In this document: positions 10,484-22,706 of the stretch, piece after piece
Layout: every line of letters begins with the position of its first letter
Position numbering within the stretch: the stretch's first letter is position 1
DNA from: Candidatus Arsenophonus triatominarum
Lineage (GTDB): Bacteria > Pseudomonadota > Gammaproteobacteria > Enterobacterales > Enterobacteriaceae
Length of the DNA: 64,000 nt
NCBI RefSeq assembly: GCF_001640365.1
Contig: NZ_LWMI01000017.1
Coordinates: 62,001-126,000, forward strand
Direction of reading: 5' to 3'
Position numbers and translations under genes: made by a program
The notes under the pieces: generated by a model
What the model was told of the DNA's origin: nothing
Database searches by the model: none
Seen by the model: only the letters and a program-made list of their open reading frames with translations

Positions 10484-11022
10484 ACATTTGTTCTTCCCTT
10501 AGCACCCCAGTTTTTCAGGCCAAAACAACGGTGACCTTTTGGGGAATAGCCGTGAGTTCGTGGAGTGTCATGTGAAAAACCACTTTCATCAATAAAAACA
10601 ACAGATTTATCTTTTTTTTCATACTGTTGTCTTTTTTGCTGATGTGCCAGCCTGTCGCTTTCGTTGGTTTTTGGATGGAATAGAGTTTTTTTTATAGGTT
10701 AATCCCAGCTTTTTAAGGGATTGCCAAATAGTCTTTTTACAAACACCGAATCGCTCTGCCCGTTCCTTTTGGTAAGCATCTGGATACTGTTCCACATCTT
10801 TTGCTAAAGCATTTTTATCGAGCTTCCTCTTACGTGGCGTTGAATTTTTTGGCTCTGGTCGTTTAAGCCAACGTACTAAAGACGCTTTTCCAATACGGAA
10901 TTGTTTCGCAGTTTCTCGAATTGTTAAACCTTCGGCTTTCCTTACAGATATTACTTTACGTCGAAAATCAATTGTATAACTCATAACACACCTTGTAATC
11001 AAAATTAAGTCGCCTAGCTATA
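10484..11022 (-). mobile_element. IS630 partial copy, 5' portion only
   Basis: Frame 1 (11002-10619) and the left end are complete, but the sequence breaks at 10484, within the codons before GTTLFAIG, where the adjacent plus-strand copy ends. No remainder exists on the other side of that copy, so this is a deletion next to an IS630 insertion, not a simple nested insertion. Confidence 0.88.
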
Positions 11023-11068
11023 AGCATATCACCTCAACTTAGGTGGCCAAATTTAGTATGCCACTACA
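11021..11068 (-). mobile_element. IS3-family left-end scar
   Basis: AAGCATATCACCTCAACTTA followed by GGTGGCCAAATTTAGTATG and CCACTACA is the inverted left end of the IS3-type element seen at 15425, 22832 and 49921. It marks the insertion that removed the 5' half of traW. Confidence 0.8.
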
Positions 11069-11627
11069 AAGTCGGTACGTTTGGCGATGTGTGGGAGATA
11101 GCCGAACAAAACCTGCTGACTGTGATTGAAGGGCCGGTGGAAAGTGCCTTTTTAGGCAATGAGGAAAAATTCACAATGAATGGCGTGAACGGGTAACAAA
11201 AAATGCCGAGCGCCCCAAACCTGTACAGGGACTGACAAAAGCGTTAAAAAACACCACTCGGACGTTTGACCCCAGTTTCAGGGTCACTAAAGATATTCGT
11301 GACCACAACGGCACCGTTTTTGCGCGCAAAGGGCAGAAGGTGAGTCCCTTTGATATCACGCCGTTTAATGAAACGCTCTATTTCATCGATGGCGATGATG
11401 AAAAACAGCTTGCCTGGGTTGTCGCACAAAAACCGACGACCGCCACCAACAAAATTATTTTGGTGAACGGGAATATAAAAACCACGGCTGAAACCTTAAA
11501 TCAGCGAATCTACTTTGACCAGGGTGGCGTTTTAGTTAACCGGTTTGGCATTGAGAAATTACCCAGCGTGGTCGATGAAATGCCGAATCAACCCTTACTA
11601 CGGATAACTGAGGTGGCGGTACAATGA
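11069..11627 (+). pseudogene. traW: TraW, F-type conjugation assembly protein (5'-truncated, frameshifted)
   Basis: The translation VGTFGDVWEIAEQNLLTVIE, then FDPSFRVTKDIRD, ITPFNETLYFIDGDD, KIILVNGNI and RIYFDQGGVL follows the F TraW pattern (FDPSVRLAADIRD, FNQTLYFINGDD, KIILVQGS, RVYFDQNGVL). TraW is a periplasmic protein needed for F-pilus assembly. The signal peptide is lost at the IS3 scar. A run of five A at 11165-11169 is one base short: with six, NEEK continues IHNEWRERV in frame. The 3' end is intact. Followed after 37 bp by the thioredoxin-fold gene and then traU, an order that fits a transfer operon. Confidence 0.88.
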
Positions 11628-11664
11628 AACGCCAAAACACGCAAAAAATGGAGAAAAGGAAATC

Positions 11665-12312
11665 ATGAAAAGATATCTCACTATCGGATTACTGTTGGGT
11701 TCAGCATTTTTACTGCCAATCATTTCACAGGCAGAGGAATTAACCGGGTTAGAAAACCTAAAAATGCTTGGGGAATATTACGACAGCGATAAAGGGGATA
11801 TTACCCCTGTTGTTAATCCTGCTGGCAAAGTCAGGGTAATGGTTTTTTATCAGTACCAATGTGCCGACTGTGCAAAGATGGCACCGATGATTTTAAAACT
11901 GGCAAAAAGCCACCCTGATATTCGATTTGTTTTTAAAAATCTTCCGGATAATTCAAAACAATCCCTGTTGGCGGCGCAAGCAGAATTGATGATATGGCTA
12001 AATGGCGGTGAGGCGGCGTTTTTAGATTATTACGCGGATTTATTCAGCGGCATGAGTGTTGAAGAAAGCGTTAGAAAAAATGGATTTCCGTTGCTGGACA
12101 AAGAATCTGAACTTAGGGGTTTTCAAAATGCTAACGCAAAATTAGCAAAAACGACCGAGTTTTTTGCTGAGCAATTTAATATACAAACATTGCCCACGTT
12201 AATTATTGCCAGTGCCGAAAAACCCGTTGCACAGAATAACTCAATATTAACCGGCATGGTGGATGAAAAAACGTTATTGGCCGCTGTTGAAAAAGCGAAG
12301 CGAGGCGAATAA
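11665..12312 (+). CDS. Periplasmic thioredoxin-fold (DsbA/DsbC-like) protein of the conjugation operon
   Basis: A 215-residue protein with a signal peptide (MKRYLTIGLLLGSAFLLPII, then SQAEE). The thioredoxin-fold core includes VMVFYQYQCADCAKM, i.e. a CADC redox site near residues 71-74, and a cis-proline region TLPTLIIA near 173-180. It is the length of DsbA-type or short conjugation-linked oxidoreductases (TrbB, TrhF or the DsbC-like genes of F-type systems). It probably makes or isomerises disulfides in Cys-rich transfer proteins such as TraU, whose start overlaps its stop (TAATG). The ribosome site GGAGAAAAGGAAATC precedes ATG 11665. The gene is intact although its neighbours are broken. 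Confidence 0.8.
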   Translation: MKRYLTIGLLLGSAFLLPIISQAEELTGLENLKMLGEYYDSDKGDITPVVNPAGKVRVMVFYQYQCADCAKMAPMILKLAKSHPDIRFVFKNLPDNSKQSLLAAQAELMIWLNGGEAAFLDYYADLFSGMSVEESVRKNGFPLLDKESELRGFQNANAKLAKTTEFFAEQFNIQTLPTLIIASAEKPVAQNNSILTGMVDEKTLLAAVEKAKRGE

Positions 12313-12459
12313 TGAAACTGCGCCGCTTGCGCTTAATGTTCGCTTTTTTGCTACTGACTCCGATGCTATCGGCAAAAGCGTCATTGTGTGAGGGTCGCTG
12401 GGTCAATCCCATCACGGATATCTGCTGGAGCTGTCTGTTTCCGATAAGCCTCGGCAATA
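12312..12459 (+). pseudogene. traU: TraU N-terminal fragment
   Basis: ATG at 12312 overlaps the preceding stop. The 49 remaining codons give a signal peptide (LRLMFAFLLLTPMLSAKA) followed by LCEGRWVNPITDICWSC and LFPISLGN, the highly conserved Cys-rich start of TraU. F-family TraU is about 330 residues and acts in the periplasm in pilus assembly and DNA transfer. The gene is cut by IS481 at 12460 and the rest is not in the window. Confidence 0.9.
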
Positions 12460-13295
12460 TATAGTAGATCAGACTTGATCTGACAGTTACCGGTTATTTA
12501 TACAGTACCTGTCAGGTTAAATTTGATTTAAATCTTTCTCTCTCCAAAGTTGTTTCCCATCGTGTAAAGTTGCCATAGGAGTTCGACCGCAACACATTTT
12601 TCCTTGGTGAGTGCGTTGGTTATTATATTCCGCTAACCATTTATCTAAATCAGCTTGTAATTCATCTAAAGCCCTATAGATTTTCTTACGAAAAGCCACC
12701 TGATAGAACTCTTGTAATACAGCTTTATGAAAGCGTTCACAAATCCCATTAGTTTGGGGTGAACGAGCTTTAGTTTTTGTATGATCAATATCATTGATAG
12801 CGAGATAAAGTTGATAATCGTGATGTTCAACTTTACCACAATACTCACTGCCTCTGTCCGTCAATATACGTAACACCGGTAACCCATGCTGGGAATAAAA
12901 AGGGAGAACCTTGTCATTTAATAAATCTGCCGCCGTTATCGCGCTTTTTGTTATGTAAAGCTTACAATGAACGACTTTACTGTAAGTATCAATGTAAGTT
13001 TGTTGATAAACACGACCAACGCCTTTTAAATGACCGACATAAAAAGTATCTTGTGAACCCAGATAACCTGGATGCGCTGTTTCAATCTCACCACAGGCTT
13101 CATCATCTTGCGCTTTCTTTTCTAGAGCACTGATTTGTGATTCTGACAGGATAATTCCTTCTGTTGCGATTTTATATCTTCAAGCGCTTTTAGGCGTTTT
13201 GTAAAATTTTCGAGATTATGGCGCAGCCAAATAGAGCGAACGCCACTCCCCGAAACAAAAATGCCTTTTTTTCTTAGTTCATTACTACTGCGGTG
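12460..13295 (-). mobile_element. IS481 element, 3' two thirds
   Basis: The right end is at 12460. The transposase frame 12876-12517 carries the catalytic part (ILTDRGSEYCGK, SPQTNGICERFHK). A two-base insertion near 13173 shifts the frame, and the 5' part is lost at the IS3 boundary 13296. Confidence 0.9.
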
Positions 13296-15425
<2,130 letters not shown>

Positions 15426-15736
15426 ATAAAATACCTTGAATTGGCTGAATCGGAGTTGATGAAACAAAACAACCAGTGTCATCATTTCAGCCAATGAAAG
15501 CTGAGTAGACCGTCTACGATGCTTACTACCGTTATTCAGCAAAATTTCATGCATTTTTGGCTCGAAGTCTTTACAAAAATCATCCATCAGGCAATAAAAG
15601 TTCAGTAAGATTTTCCATCATTGTTTAACAATGCTCTACTCTTTTACCAAATTGTTGGAGTATTTTAACGAAATATGCACATTCAACTATTTGAATAGCA
15701 AGACTTTCACTTTATTTCTTATCCCGAACTCAGGTT
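15426..15736 (-). mobile_element. IS982-family transposase, N-terminal fragment
   Basis: The minus-strand frame 15587-15396 reads MDDFCKDFEPKMHEILLNNG, then LSLAEMMTLVVLFHQL and FKVFY, the conserved IS982 N-terminus. Upstream codons (ENLTEL) are one base out of frame. The terminal repeat CTTATCCCGAACTCAGGTT lies at 15718-15736. The catalytic domain is missing, cut at the IS3 boundary. Confidence 0.8.
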
Positions 15737-15740
15737 ATTT

Positions 15741-15977
15741 AACCTGAGTTCGGGATAAGCGATAGTTGCGAGAAAATAAAAATAGCCGATTTATTAAAAA
15801 ATATTTTAAAATCAATAAGATAAAAAAGAAGGAAAATTCTTAGTGATAGATAGAAGGTTAAAAAAAGAAGCTATTTTTCTCTACTAAAATCATGAAAAAA
15901 AACAAAATTAATACTGTTTTATGTAATTATTTTAAATTAACTATTTGAATATGTGATAAAAAATTAGGATCCTTATC
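15741..15977 (+). mobile_element. MITE-2 (IS982-type ends), right end truncated
   Basis: Starts AACCTGAGTTCGGGATAAG, a mirror of the IS982 terminus 4 bp away. The AT-rich interior matches 54786-55028 in reverse. No coding capacity. The right end is cut after CCTTATCCC by an IS91 element. Confidence 0.8.
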
Positions 15978-17348
15978 CCCAAGATGGTCGCCTATGGCGA
16001 CGACTTGTCATTGCTTGTTAGTACTGGTATAACCCGATACCTATTGTCTCAATCTTTTGGTCCCTTTTATGTCACCGCGTTTTAGTCATGTTTTTCAATT
16101 TGGTCAACGCTGGCTCAATTGGCTTAATCGTCAACCCCCTGATTGTGTCCGCACTGTTGTGATGGAAACCATGGTAAAGATTATGGCTTGCGGCACTTCG
16201 CTTATGGGGGGGGTCAATTTGGCGCTGTCCTGACCCTCAATGTAATTCTGAGAAACGGGTTAAATTTACCTGCAAAAATCGAAGCTGCCCACATTGTGGC
16301 GTCAAAGCTTGCCTACAATGGATTAACTTCTCGGTGAAATGAATCGATTAGCCGCTGATGTGATATTAACCATCTGCCGTAACCTCAATATCACCCTGGG
16401 CGTTTTCACTGCCATCCATACCTGGGGACGAGACCAAAAATGGCATCCGCATATTCATTTTTCAACCACAGCCGGCGGGGTGACTAAAAATAATACCTGG
16501 CGGGATATCAGCTTTTATCGCGAAAACATTATGACAATGTGGCGATAACGGCATTATTGAGAAAACATTATTACACGCTCACCATTCCCGATGAGCTTAA
16601 AGCTGAAGGAAGAAGTAAAGCATCATGGAATCAATTACTTAACACTCACGACAAACGCGGGTGGAATATTAATCTTTCTGATATTCTTTCCAATATTACC
16701 CATGTCACCCTTTATCTCGGATTTTATCTAAAGAAACCCCCTGTCTCGATCAGTCGCTTAAAACATTATTCCGGCGAAGATAACATCACGTTACGCTATA
16801 AGAGCCACCGCACGAAAAAACAGGAAGACCTGGTCATGAAATCCGATGAATTTATTACACGGTTTGCGTCTCATGTGCCAGAAAAATGGTTTCACATGAT
16901 CCGCTATTACGGCTTTTTAAGTCCATCAGCACGGATGCGAAAAATGTTAACGGAGGTTGTTTATCCTTTAGCCCAGCAAGATAAAAAACCCGCTAAAAAA
17001 GTCACCTGGCGAAACATGTATCAACACGTCTTTAAAGTCGATCCACTTGCTTGTCTCTTATGTGGGAAAAAATTACTTTTCGCAGGAATGAATTTTGGAT
17101 TGAATCGTAAAGAACTTATGGCACGTCACCATGATCTGGCTTGTTTGCGGTGGCGATAAAAACTCACGATAGGGTAGATCTATCCTTTTGTTCAAAATTG
17201 ATTAATAATTAATCGTTTTTTAACCATCTATTCCGTTCCTTATTCTCAACCTTCAACATAATTTTGGCAAAATTTAGAAGAAAATAAAAAGGATTTCATC
17301 ATGGCGCAGGTTAATGAGTAACCATTTCGGGTATTAATTTCTTATACA
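15978..17348 (+). mobile_element. IS91-family element, degenerate
   Basis: Full-length outline: left end AAGATGGTCGCCTATGGCGA and right end ...GGGTATTAATTTCTTATACA. The transposase (about 16070-17159) has the N-terminal zinc-binding region (SRSCPHCG-like, KNRSCPHC), the HUH motif HPHIHFST and the C-terminal part (SPSARMRKMLTEVVYPL, CLLCGKKL). It is broken by a G-run frameshift near 16212, a ~100-bp deletion near 16325 and further frame changes near 16540. Confidence 0.88.
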
Positions 17349-17395
17349 TGAACTCAGGTTATTTAGCTAAAAAGCGGATCAGTTTTCGGTGATCG

Positions 17396-17928
17396 TTGAC
17401 AATGTTTACTATCCAAACCGCCCCGGGTGACGGAGACATGGATATGCGGATGTTGATTGAGTTGCCCTGCATAAGCGTGCAAGGCACAGAAGATACCGAT
17501 TTTACTAGCCTGTTTGCGCGCCCATTGCAGTATAGCCCTGATGGCGGCGCGAAACAAGGCGTTAAGCAGCGGCCAGTTATTGTTGAAAAAAGGCCAAAGG
17601 AGATGGGGCATGGTGAAAGTAATATGTTGCCAGTCGCAGTCGGGTAAAATATGAACCTGCTGTGCTAATCACTGCTCTGTGGCTTTGAAGCAGCATGAGC
17701 TGCAGGATTTTGACTTACAGCTCTGGCAGAAAAAACGGCTGTGAGAACAATCAGGCGAAGCGCAAGAATAGCGTCGGACACCCATGGAACAAGTGCCGCA
17801 GGCAAGCATACGCTCGACAGATAGACGGGTCCACGAACTGACGCTGTCACCGTGTTTTTCGAGGAATTTATTCCAGCCGTTATCGATGGTGAAAAGCAGT
17901 TTGGCAGGACGCGGGATATACATCTGAG
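17396..17928 (-). mobile_element. Second IS91-like lineage (IS801/IS1294 type), N-terminal half
   Basis: Reads MYIPRPAKLLFTIDNGWNKF, Cys-rich zinc-binding CQSCKSKSCSSCC, then WQHITFTMPHLLWPFF and HUH motif HPHIHVSVTRGG. It differs strongly from the other IS91 copies in the window. A TGA replaces the Trp codon expected after ATEQ, and the 3' half is missing at 17396. Confidence 0.8.
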
Positions 17929-18120
17929 CACGAGTTTCGCACCAATAAAAAAACGCTCTATTTTTAAGTTTAATTCAGCATAATATATAAATAGACAAAA
18001 TCTTATAAATTAAAAGCAACTTATTGTAATTTAAACAAATTTATACGTTTTAGTAACTTGCAAATTAACCATTGCTTTTAAGCCATTTCTGGAATTTTAT
18101 ATGCCTGTGCGAAACTCGTG
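17929..18120 (+). mobile_element. MITE-1, full length (192 bp)
   Basis: Inverted ends CACGAGTTTCGCAC / GTGCGAAACTCGTG, AT-rich interior, no coding capacity. Nearly identical to copies at 36664, 37729, 50298, 54562 and 57260. No clear target duplication here. Confidence 0.92.
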
Positions 18121-18452
18121 AAAAGTACTCAGCTCATTAACATCCCCTAAGCAGCATAGCTGCGCCGCTCACGCGGAGCGTGCTACGTTCTTTAATCAGT
18201 ACTTCTCTCTTACATATGATTGGGTCTGGAATATCAACCGTAGCGGGCTTTTCTGGTATTAAGCCTGTTGCTAAATAAAGGCATTAATTAGAATTTATCA
18301 AAAAATTAAAAGTTGACTATAAAATAATCACACTTAAAATTGAAAATAATCCATTTTAGATTAAAAAATAAACCACTCTCGTGTTTTTGAGGTGTATGTG
18401 AGTCGTTTTTGTTTAAAGCAGCGTGAGTTCACTATTTGGCAACAGGCTTATT
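18121..18452. other. Stretch without recognisable gene
   Basis: No convincing frame on either strand. It contains a GC-rich palindromic patch (GCGCCGCTCACGCGGAGCG near 18161) in otherwise AT-rich sequence. Confidence 0.4.
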
Positions 18453-18579
18453 GCATTTAGCCTATATCAGGCTCATAAACAATATAAAATAAATTCACAC
18501 AGGGATAAATGGAATGAATTCGATACTATACTTTCTAAAATGTATACTTATTTAAAAATTAAGATGCAATCAGAATAGA
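18453..18579 (+). pseudogene. Fragment of the membrane/coiled-coil protein family
   Basis: Reads AFSLYQAHKQYKINSHRDKW, then NEFDTILSKMYTYLK, ending at a TAG. It matches residues 216-250 of the complete protein at 6711-7760. Both membrane segments and the coiled coil are lost. It shows that the family also sat next to the NEL effector gene. Confidence 0.75.
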
Positions 18580-18687
18580 TTACAGCGTGTTTTATGGCTA
18601 GGTATCATCACACAGTGTTTCAGGTTATCGATTTGCAGCCGTAGGCTCATTCGTTCGATTCATTATAAGTAGAATAGGCGTTAGAGC

Positions 18688-20220
18688 ATGGATAAAATAA
18701 ATATAGATATTTACAGTGATAAAGTCATTCCTCAAACAATTATTTCAAGCAATGAAGATTCACTTATTTCTCAATGGGAGAGATGGAAGAACTCTATGGA
18801 GAGCGGAGGAGGAGAATACAGAGATGTTGCTTTTGAACGCATTAAGGAATGTATTAAAAATAGTAATTTTTTTCTTGATTTAGCAGGTTTAGAACTAACT
18901 GAATTACCTAATGCTTTTCCTCTTTTTTTAAAAGAAATTGATATAAGTTACAATAAGTTAAAATATTTACCTGATGTTTTACCTAATGATCTACAAGAAC
19001 TCTATGTTATATGTAATTTATTAACATGTTTACCTAACAATCTTCCAGAAAAATTACAAAAGCTCTATGTAATGTGCAATAAATTAACACATTTACCAAA
19101 CAATCTCCCTGCTAGCTTACAAGAACTTTATGTAAGCGATAACAAGTTAACTTACTTACCTGATATCCTTCCTGCTTCTTTAAAAGAACTTTATGTAAGC
19201 GATAACAAGTTAACGCATTTACCAAACAACCTTTCTGCTGGTTTAGAAGAACTTAATGTTAGTAATAACAAGTTAACTTACTTACCTGATATCCTTCCTG
19301 CTTCTTTAAAGAAATTGGATGCATCAAATAATCCAATTCTATCCATAGCTTTATGGGACAAAAATGCTAATATTAATACATGGAAAATTATTGCTGCTGA
19401 AGAGCATTTTCAAGTATTTACTCTGTTTTTAGAAAGGCTTCATCAAGGAAATAACGCAAAGAGTACAGAATTAAGAAAAGTAGTTGTTGATTGGCTCAAC
19501 TTTCTAGCAAAAGAGGAGAATAGTGCAATTAGAAAACAAACTTTTCTAATTGCACAGGAAGTCACTGAAAATTGTGTAGACCGTGCTTCTTTTTACTTTA
19601 ATGAAATGCACTCATTGATAATCGAAGATAAAATAATAAAAAATAATAATAAGATAGAGGATGCCATTGACGCAATAAGATGTATCTTTCGTAGGAAATT
19701 ACTTGAAAAAATAGCTGCGGCACATTGTGAAAATAGACGTAATATTTCCCCTAGTTTTTCGGAAGATATAGAAATATATCTTGCTTATCAATATCGATTA
19801 CGTGATGAATTGTCATTACCTGTTTATACACAATTAGAATTTGGATACATAGCGGAATTAACAGAAGAAGATTTACATAAAGCAAAATTAAACGTACTTG
19901 AAGAAGAAAAACAGCATTTTATTCGTTATCTTGTAACAGAATCAGCGTGCTGGAAGAAAATACTCAAAAATTGGAATGAAGTTGAATATGATAATATACA
20001 AAGCGAATTTCATAAAAGAATAGCTTCAGATGATTTCAATAATCAGATTGATGTTAAATTAAAATCAGAAAAATTTCCTATCGAAAATGATACTCGTATA
20101 CAGTTAATTAAGAAAATAACTGACGATATGGTTTATAAAGATTTTTTGTATCTAACAAAGAAATTTTTGTTAGATACAAATTCCTTATATTTCTTAAATG
20201 AATTACATTCTAATTTTTAA
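18688..20220 (+). CDS. LRR-NEL E3 ubiquitin ligase effector (IpaH/SspH/SlrP family)
   Basis: A 510-residue protein. Residues about 65-215 are six to seven short leucine-rich repeats of the LPX type (LPASLQELYVSDNKLTYLP and variants). Residues about 220-510 match the NEL domain. The catalytic cysteine is C296 in the CxD motif (ENCVDRASFYFNEM). NEL proteins are delivered by type III secretion and attach ubiquitin to host proteins through this cysteine; the LRR selects the target and holds the ligase inactive until binding. The N-terminus has ISQWERWKNSM but no classical WEK(I/M)xxFF signal. No frameshift or stop is seen. It converges with the exoY-like gene and their ends overlap by about 4 bp. 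The LRR codons are nearly identical between neighbouring repeats, suggesting recent repeat expansion. Host target unknown. Confidence 0.93.
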   Translation: MDKINIDIYSDKVIPQTIISSNEDSLISQWERWKNSMESGGGEYRDVAFERIKECIKNSNFFLDLAGLELTELPNAFPLFLKEIDISYNKLKYLPDVLPNDLQELYVICNLLTCLPNNLPEKLQKLYVMCNKLTHLPNNLPASLQELYVSDNKLTYLPDILPASLKELYVSDNKLTHLPNNLSAGLEELNVSNNKLTYLPDILPASLKKLDASNNPILSIALWDKNANINTWKIIAAEEHFQVFTLFLERLHQGNNAKSTELRKVVVDWLNFLAKEENSAIRKQTFLIAQEVTENCVDRASFYFNEMHSLIIEDKIIKNNNKIEDAIDAIRCIFRRKLLEKIAAAHCENRRNISPSFSEDIEIYLAYQYRLRDELSLPVYTQLEFGYIAELTEEDLHKAKLNVLEEEKQHFIRYLVTESACWKKILKNWNEVEYDNIQSEFHKRIASDDFNNQIDVKLKSEKFPIENDTRIQLIKKITDDMVYKDFLYLTKKFLLDTNSLYFLNELHSNF

Positions 20221-21383
20221 AGATTTTTAGTGAATTTATTTATTATAAGTTCAAAGTTAGGTCTTTTAACCGAAGCAACTTCCTTTTCCCACCCAGGATT
20301 AGTTTGAACATAATAACCATATTCTTTAGCTTCTTTAATAAAAGAAGCTAAATCCTCAGAGTTTTTTATAATACATAACTCTGAGTAGTCTCCGATCTTT
20401 TTTGGTAATGCTAAGGTAATAGGATAATTATCTTCTACTTGAGTAAACGGGTTTGCAGAATCAGTGCTATGGTGTATCACTTTTTCTCCTTCACCAACTA
20501 ATTTTTTATTAAATATTTCAATCATATTAGATATTCGCGCTGAGGCATTGCCTAAAGCTGGATTTTCTTTACTTAGAAAATACTCTTTATCATTTTTGAG
20601 TCTGTGTAATTCACTATTTTTTGCTGTTATTTTATATCGTTCAGTACGCTTTTTAAAAACTTCATGAGATATATCTTTATTAGGTAAGTTATCTAATGGC
20701 CCAAATTCTTCCATTGATGGACAAATCATAAATAAATCGTAATCGGCTGTTATTGGTTTATTTTTCCCTGGGTATGATAATACCTCTATATTATTACCAT
20801 TATATAAAACGTTAAAATCTGCTTCAGAATCAAAACCATATGATTTTCTTTGTAATTCAAAAATATAAGTTTTTCCACTCGTTCCTTCTGCTTTTAGCTC
20901 ACCACCGTTAAGAGGAAAATCTTTTATGGCACCTAATCTTACTAGAGTTTCTAGCCTCTGTTTTGATACAGATAAAGGGATTTTTATTGCATTATTTTTT
21001 TTAATAGATCTTTCTATTTCAATATTATATTTATCTATCACACTAGCATCTTTATGTTCTAATTTACTAAATTTTTGATCAGCACAAATTAGCCCAGCTT
21101 GAGGGCCCCAAGATGCACTTTTACCTTTAATATTAAAATTTTTGGTAGGATATCCATTTTCAATATATTCAGTTGCAAATTTATCAACTGGACGTATAGA
21201 GATTATACAGTTCATTTCTTTTGCTAATTCATGTAAAGGAATTAAATGTGAAGAACACACTCCTGTATCTTTTTTAACCATATCAACTAATTGTTGAATC
21301 TCATTTTCATTTTTTTTTATTTCATTTTCATGAATTGAAATATTTTTATACACAGATAAATTGCTATTGTTTACTTTGTACAT
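20217..21383 (-). CDS. exoY: ExoY-type nucleotidyl cyclase effector
   Basis: A 388-residue protein, close to Pseudomonas ExoY (378). Colinear signatures: IRPVDKFATEYIENGYPTK, then KGKSASWGPQAGLIC (nucleotide-binding lysines K81 and K88), SVSKQRLETLVR, TADYDLF (metal-binding D214 and D216) and HHSTDSANPFTQVEDNYP (His and Asn of the active site near 304-311). The C-terminus YYVQTNPGWE resembles ExoY HFTAHPDW. This family, related to anthrax oedema factor and CyaA, makes cyclic nucleotides inside host cells after activation by a host factor (filamentous actin for ExoY). No calmodulin-binding insertion is evident, so actin-type activation is the better guess (inference). All catalytic residues are present and the frame is intact. 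AT-rich codon use matches the other effectors. Confidence 0.95.
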   Translation of the reverse strand: MYKVNNSNLSVYKNISIHENEIKKNENEIQQLVDMVKKDTGVCSSHLIPLHELAKEMNCIISIRPVDKFATEYIENGYPTKNFNIKGKSASWGPQAGLICADQKFSKLEHKDASVIDKYNIEIERSIKKNNAIKIPLSVSKQRLETLVRLGAIKDFPLNGGELKAEGTSGKTYIFELQRKSYGFDSEADFNVLYNGNNIEVLSYPGKNKPITADYDLFMICPSMEEFGPLDNLPNKDISHEVFKKRTERYKITAKNSELHRLKNDKEYFLSKENPALGNASARISNMIEIFNKKLVGEGEKVIHHSTDSANPFTQVEDNYPITLALPKKIGDYSELCIIKNSEDLASFIKEAKEYGYYVQTNPGWEKEVASVKRPNFELIINKFTKNL

Positions 21384-21752
21384 TGTGTGTATTTCCCATG
21401 GTGTATCAAAATTGTTTTTTAAATTATTTTTAAGATTGCATAAGCAATTGAGTTATATCATTTCTGTTTGATACAGCATTTCAGTATTTTTACTTAATTT
21501 TTAATAAAATTTTAGTATTTTTAACTAAATTTTGTGTATAAAAAGTAACTCGCTGCGTAAGTCCTATTTAATTTGGAGTAGTTAGCAGAATTATGAAGCA
21601 TTTAAACGGTATTAAATTTCGGTTTAACGTGCTTTGGCATCAGCTTAAAAAATCGGGTTAATACTGAATTTGCTGTATTCAAAATTCCTCCTGCGTGAGC
21701 GAATTAGAAAACCTCGCGTATTGCTCCATAAGCGCCGATAATTTTTTAACTG
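21384..21752. other. Upstream region of exoY; no clear gene
   Basis: Very AT-rich with near-repeats of TTTTTA(A)TTTTA next to the exoY start, probably its promoter region. A 22-codon frame at 21594-21662 (MKHLNGIKFRFNVLWHQLKK) is too short to judge. Ends at an IS630. Confidence 0.4.
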
Positions 21753-22637
21753 TATAGCTAGGCGACTTAATTTTGATTACAAGGTGTGTTATGAGTTATA
21801 CAATTGATTTTCGACGTAAAGTAATATCTGTAAGGAAAGCCGAAGGTTTAACAATTCGAGAAACTGCGAAACAATTCCGTATTGGAAAAGCGTCTTTAGT
21901 ACGTTGGCTTAAACGACCAGAGCCAAAAAATTCAACGCCACGTAAGAGGAAGCTCGATAAAAATGCTTTAGCAAAAGATGTGGAACAGTATCCAGATGCT
22001 TACCAAAAGGAACGGGCAGAGCGATTCGGTGTTTGTAAAAAGACTATTTGGCAATCCCTTAAAAAGCTGGGATTAACCTATAAAAAAAACTCTATTCCAT
22101 CCAAAAACCAACGAAAGCGACAGGCTGGCACATCAGCAAAAAAGACAACAGTATGAAAAAAAAGATAAATCTGTTGTTTTTATTGATGAAAGTGGTTTTT
22201 CACATGACACTCCACGAACTCACGGCTATTCCCCAAAAGGTCACCGTTGTTTTGGCCTGAAAAACTGGGGTGCTAAGGGAAGAACAAATGTTATTGGCGC
22301 TTTATTGGGAACAACCCTTTTTGCTATCGGATTATTTGATTGCAATATTAACCGTGATGTTTTTTATGTTTGGATCACAAAAATATTGCTCCCAGAACTT
22401 CCTGAAAATTCTGTTATTTTTATGGACAACGCTAGCTTTCACAAAGGTAAGAATATTGAACAGGCAATTATAAACGCAGGACACCAGATAGAATATTTGC
22501 CTGTGTATTCACCAGATTTAAATCCTATAGAACATAAATGGTCTCAAGCTAAACGTAAAAAGATGGAAACAGGATGCACTATCGATGACCTGTTTTTAAT
22601 ACATATGCTGTAATCAAAATTAAGTCGCCTAGCTATA
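21753..22637 (+). mobile_element. IS630 element, complete
   Basis: Terminal repeats at both ends, frame 1 at 21773-22156, DDE frame through 22613 with VFIDESGF, IFMDNASFHK and PDLNPIEHKW, A8 run between the frames. No other defect seen. Confidence 0.94.
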
Positions 22638-22706
22638 AACGACTTAGTTCTAGATATGATTAGACAAAATAAAAATAGTGAAATAGACAGAAAACAGTTA
22701 TCTAAG

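Noticed and set aside
18161..18180. GC-rich palindromic patch as a possible tRNA or attachment site
   Set aside because: No cloverleaf, no CCA end and no duplicate elsewhere in the window.
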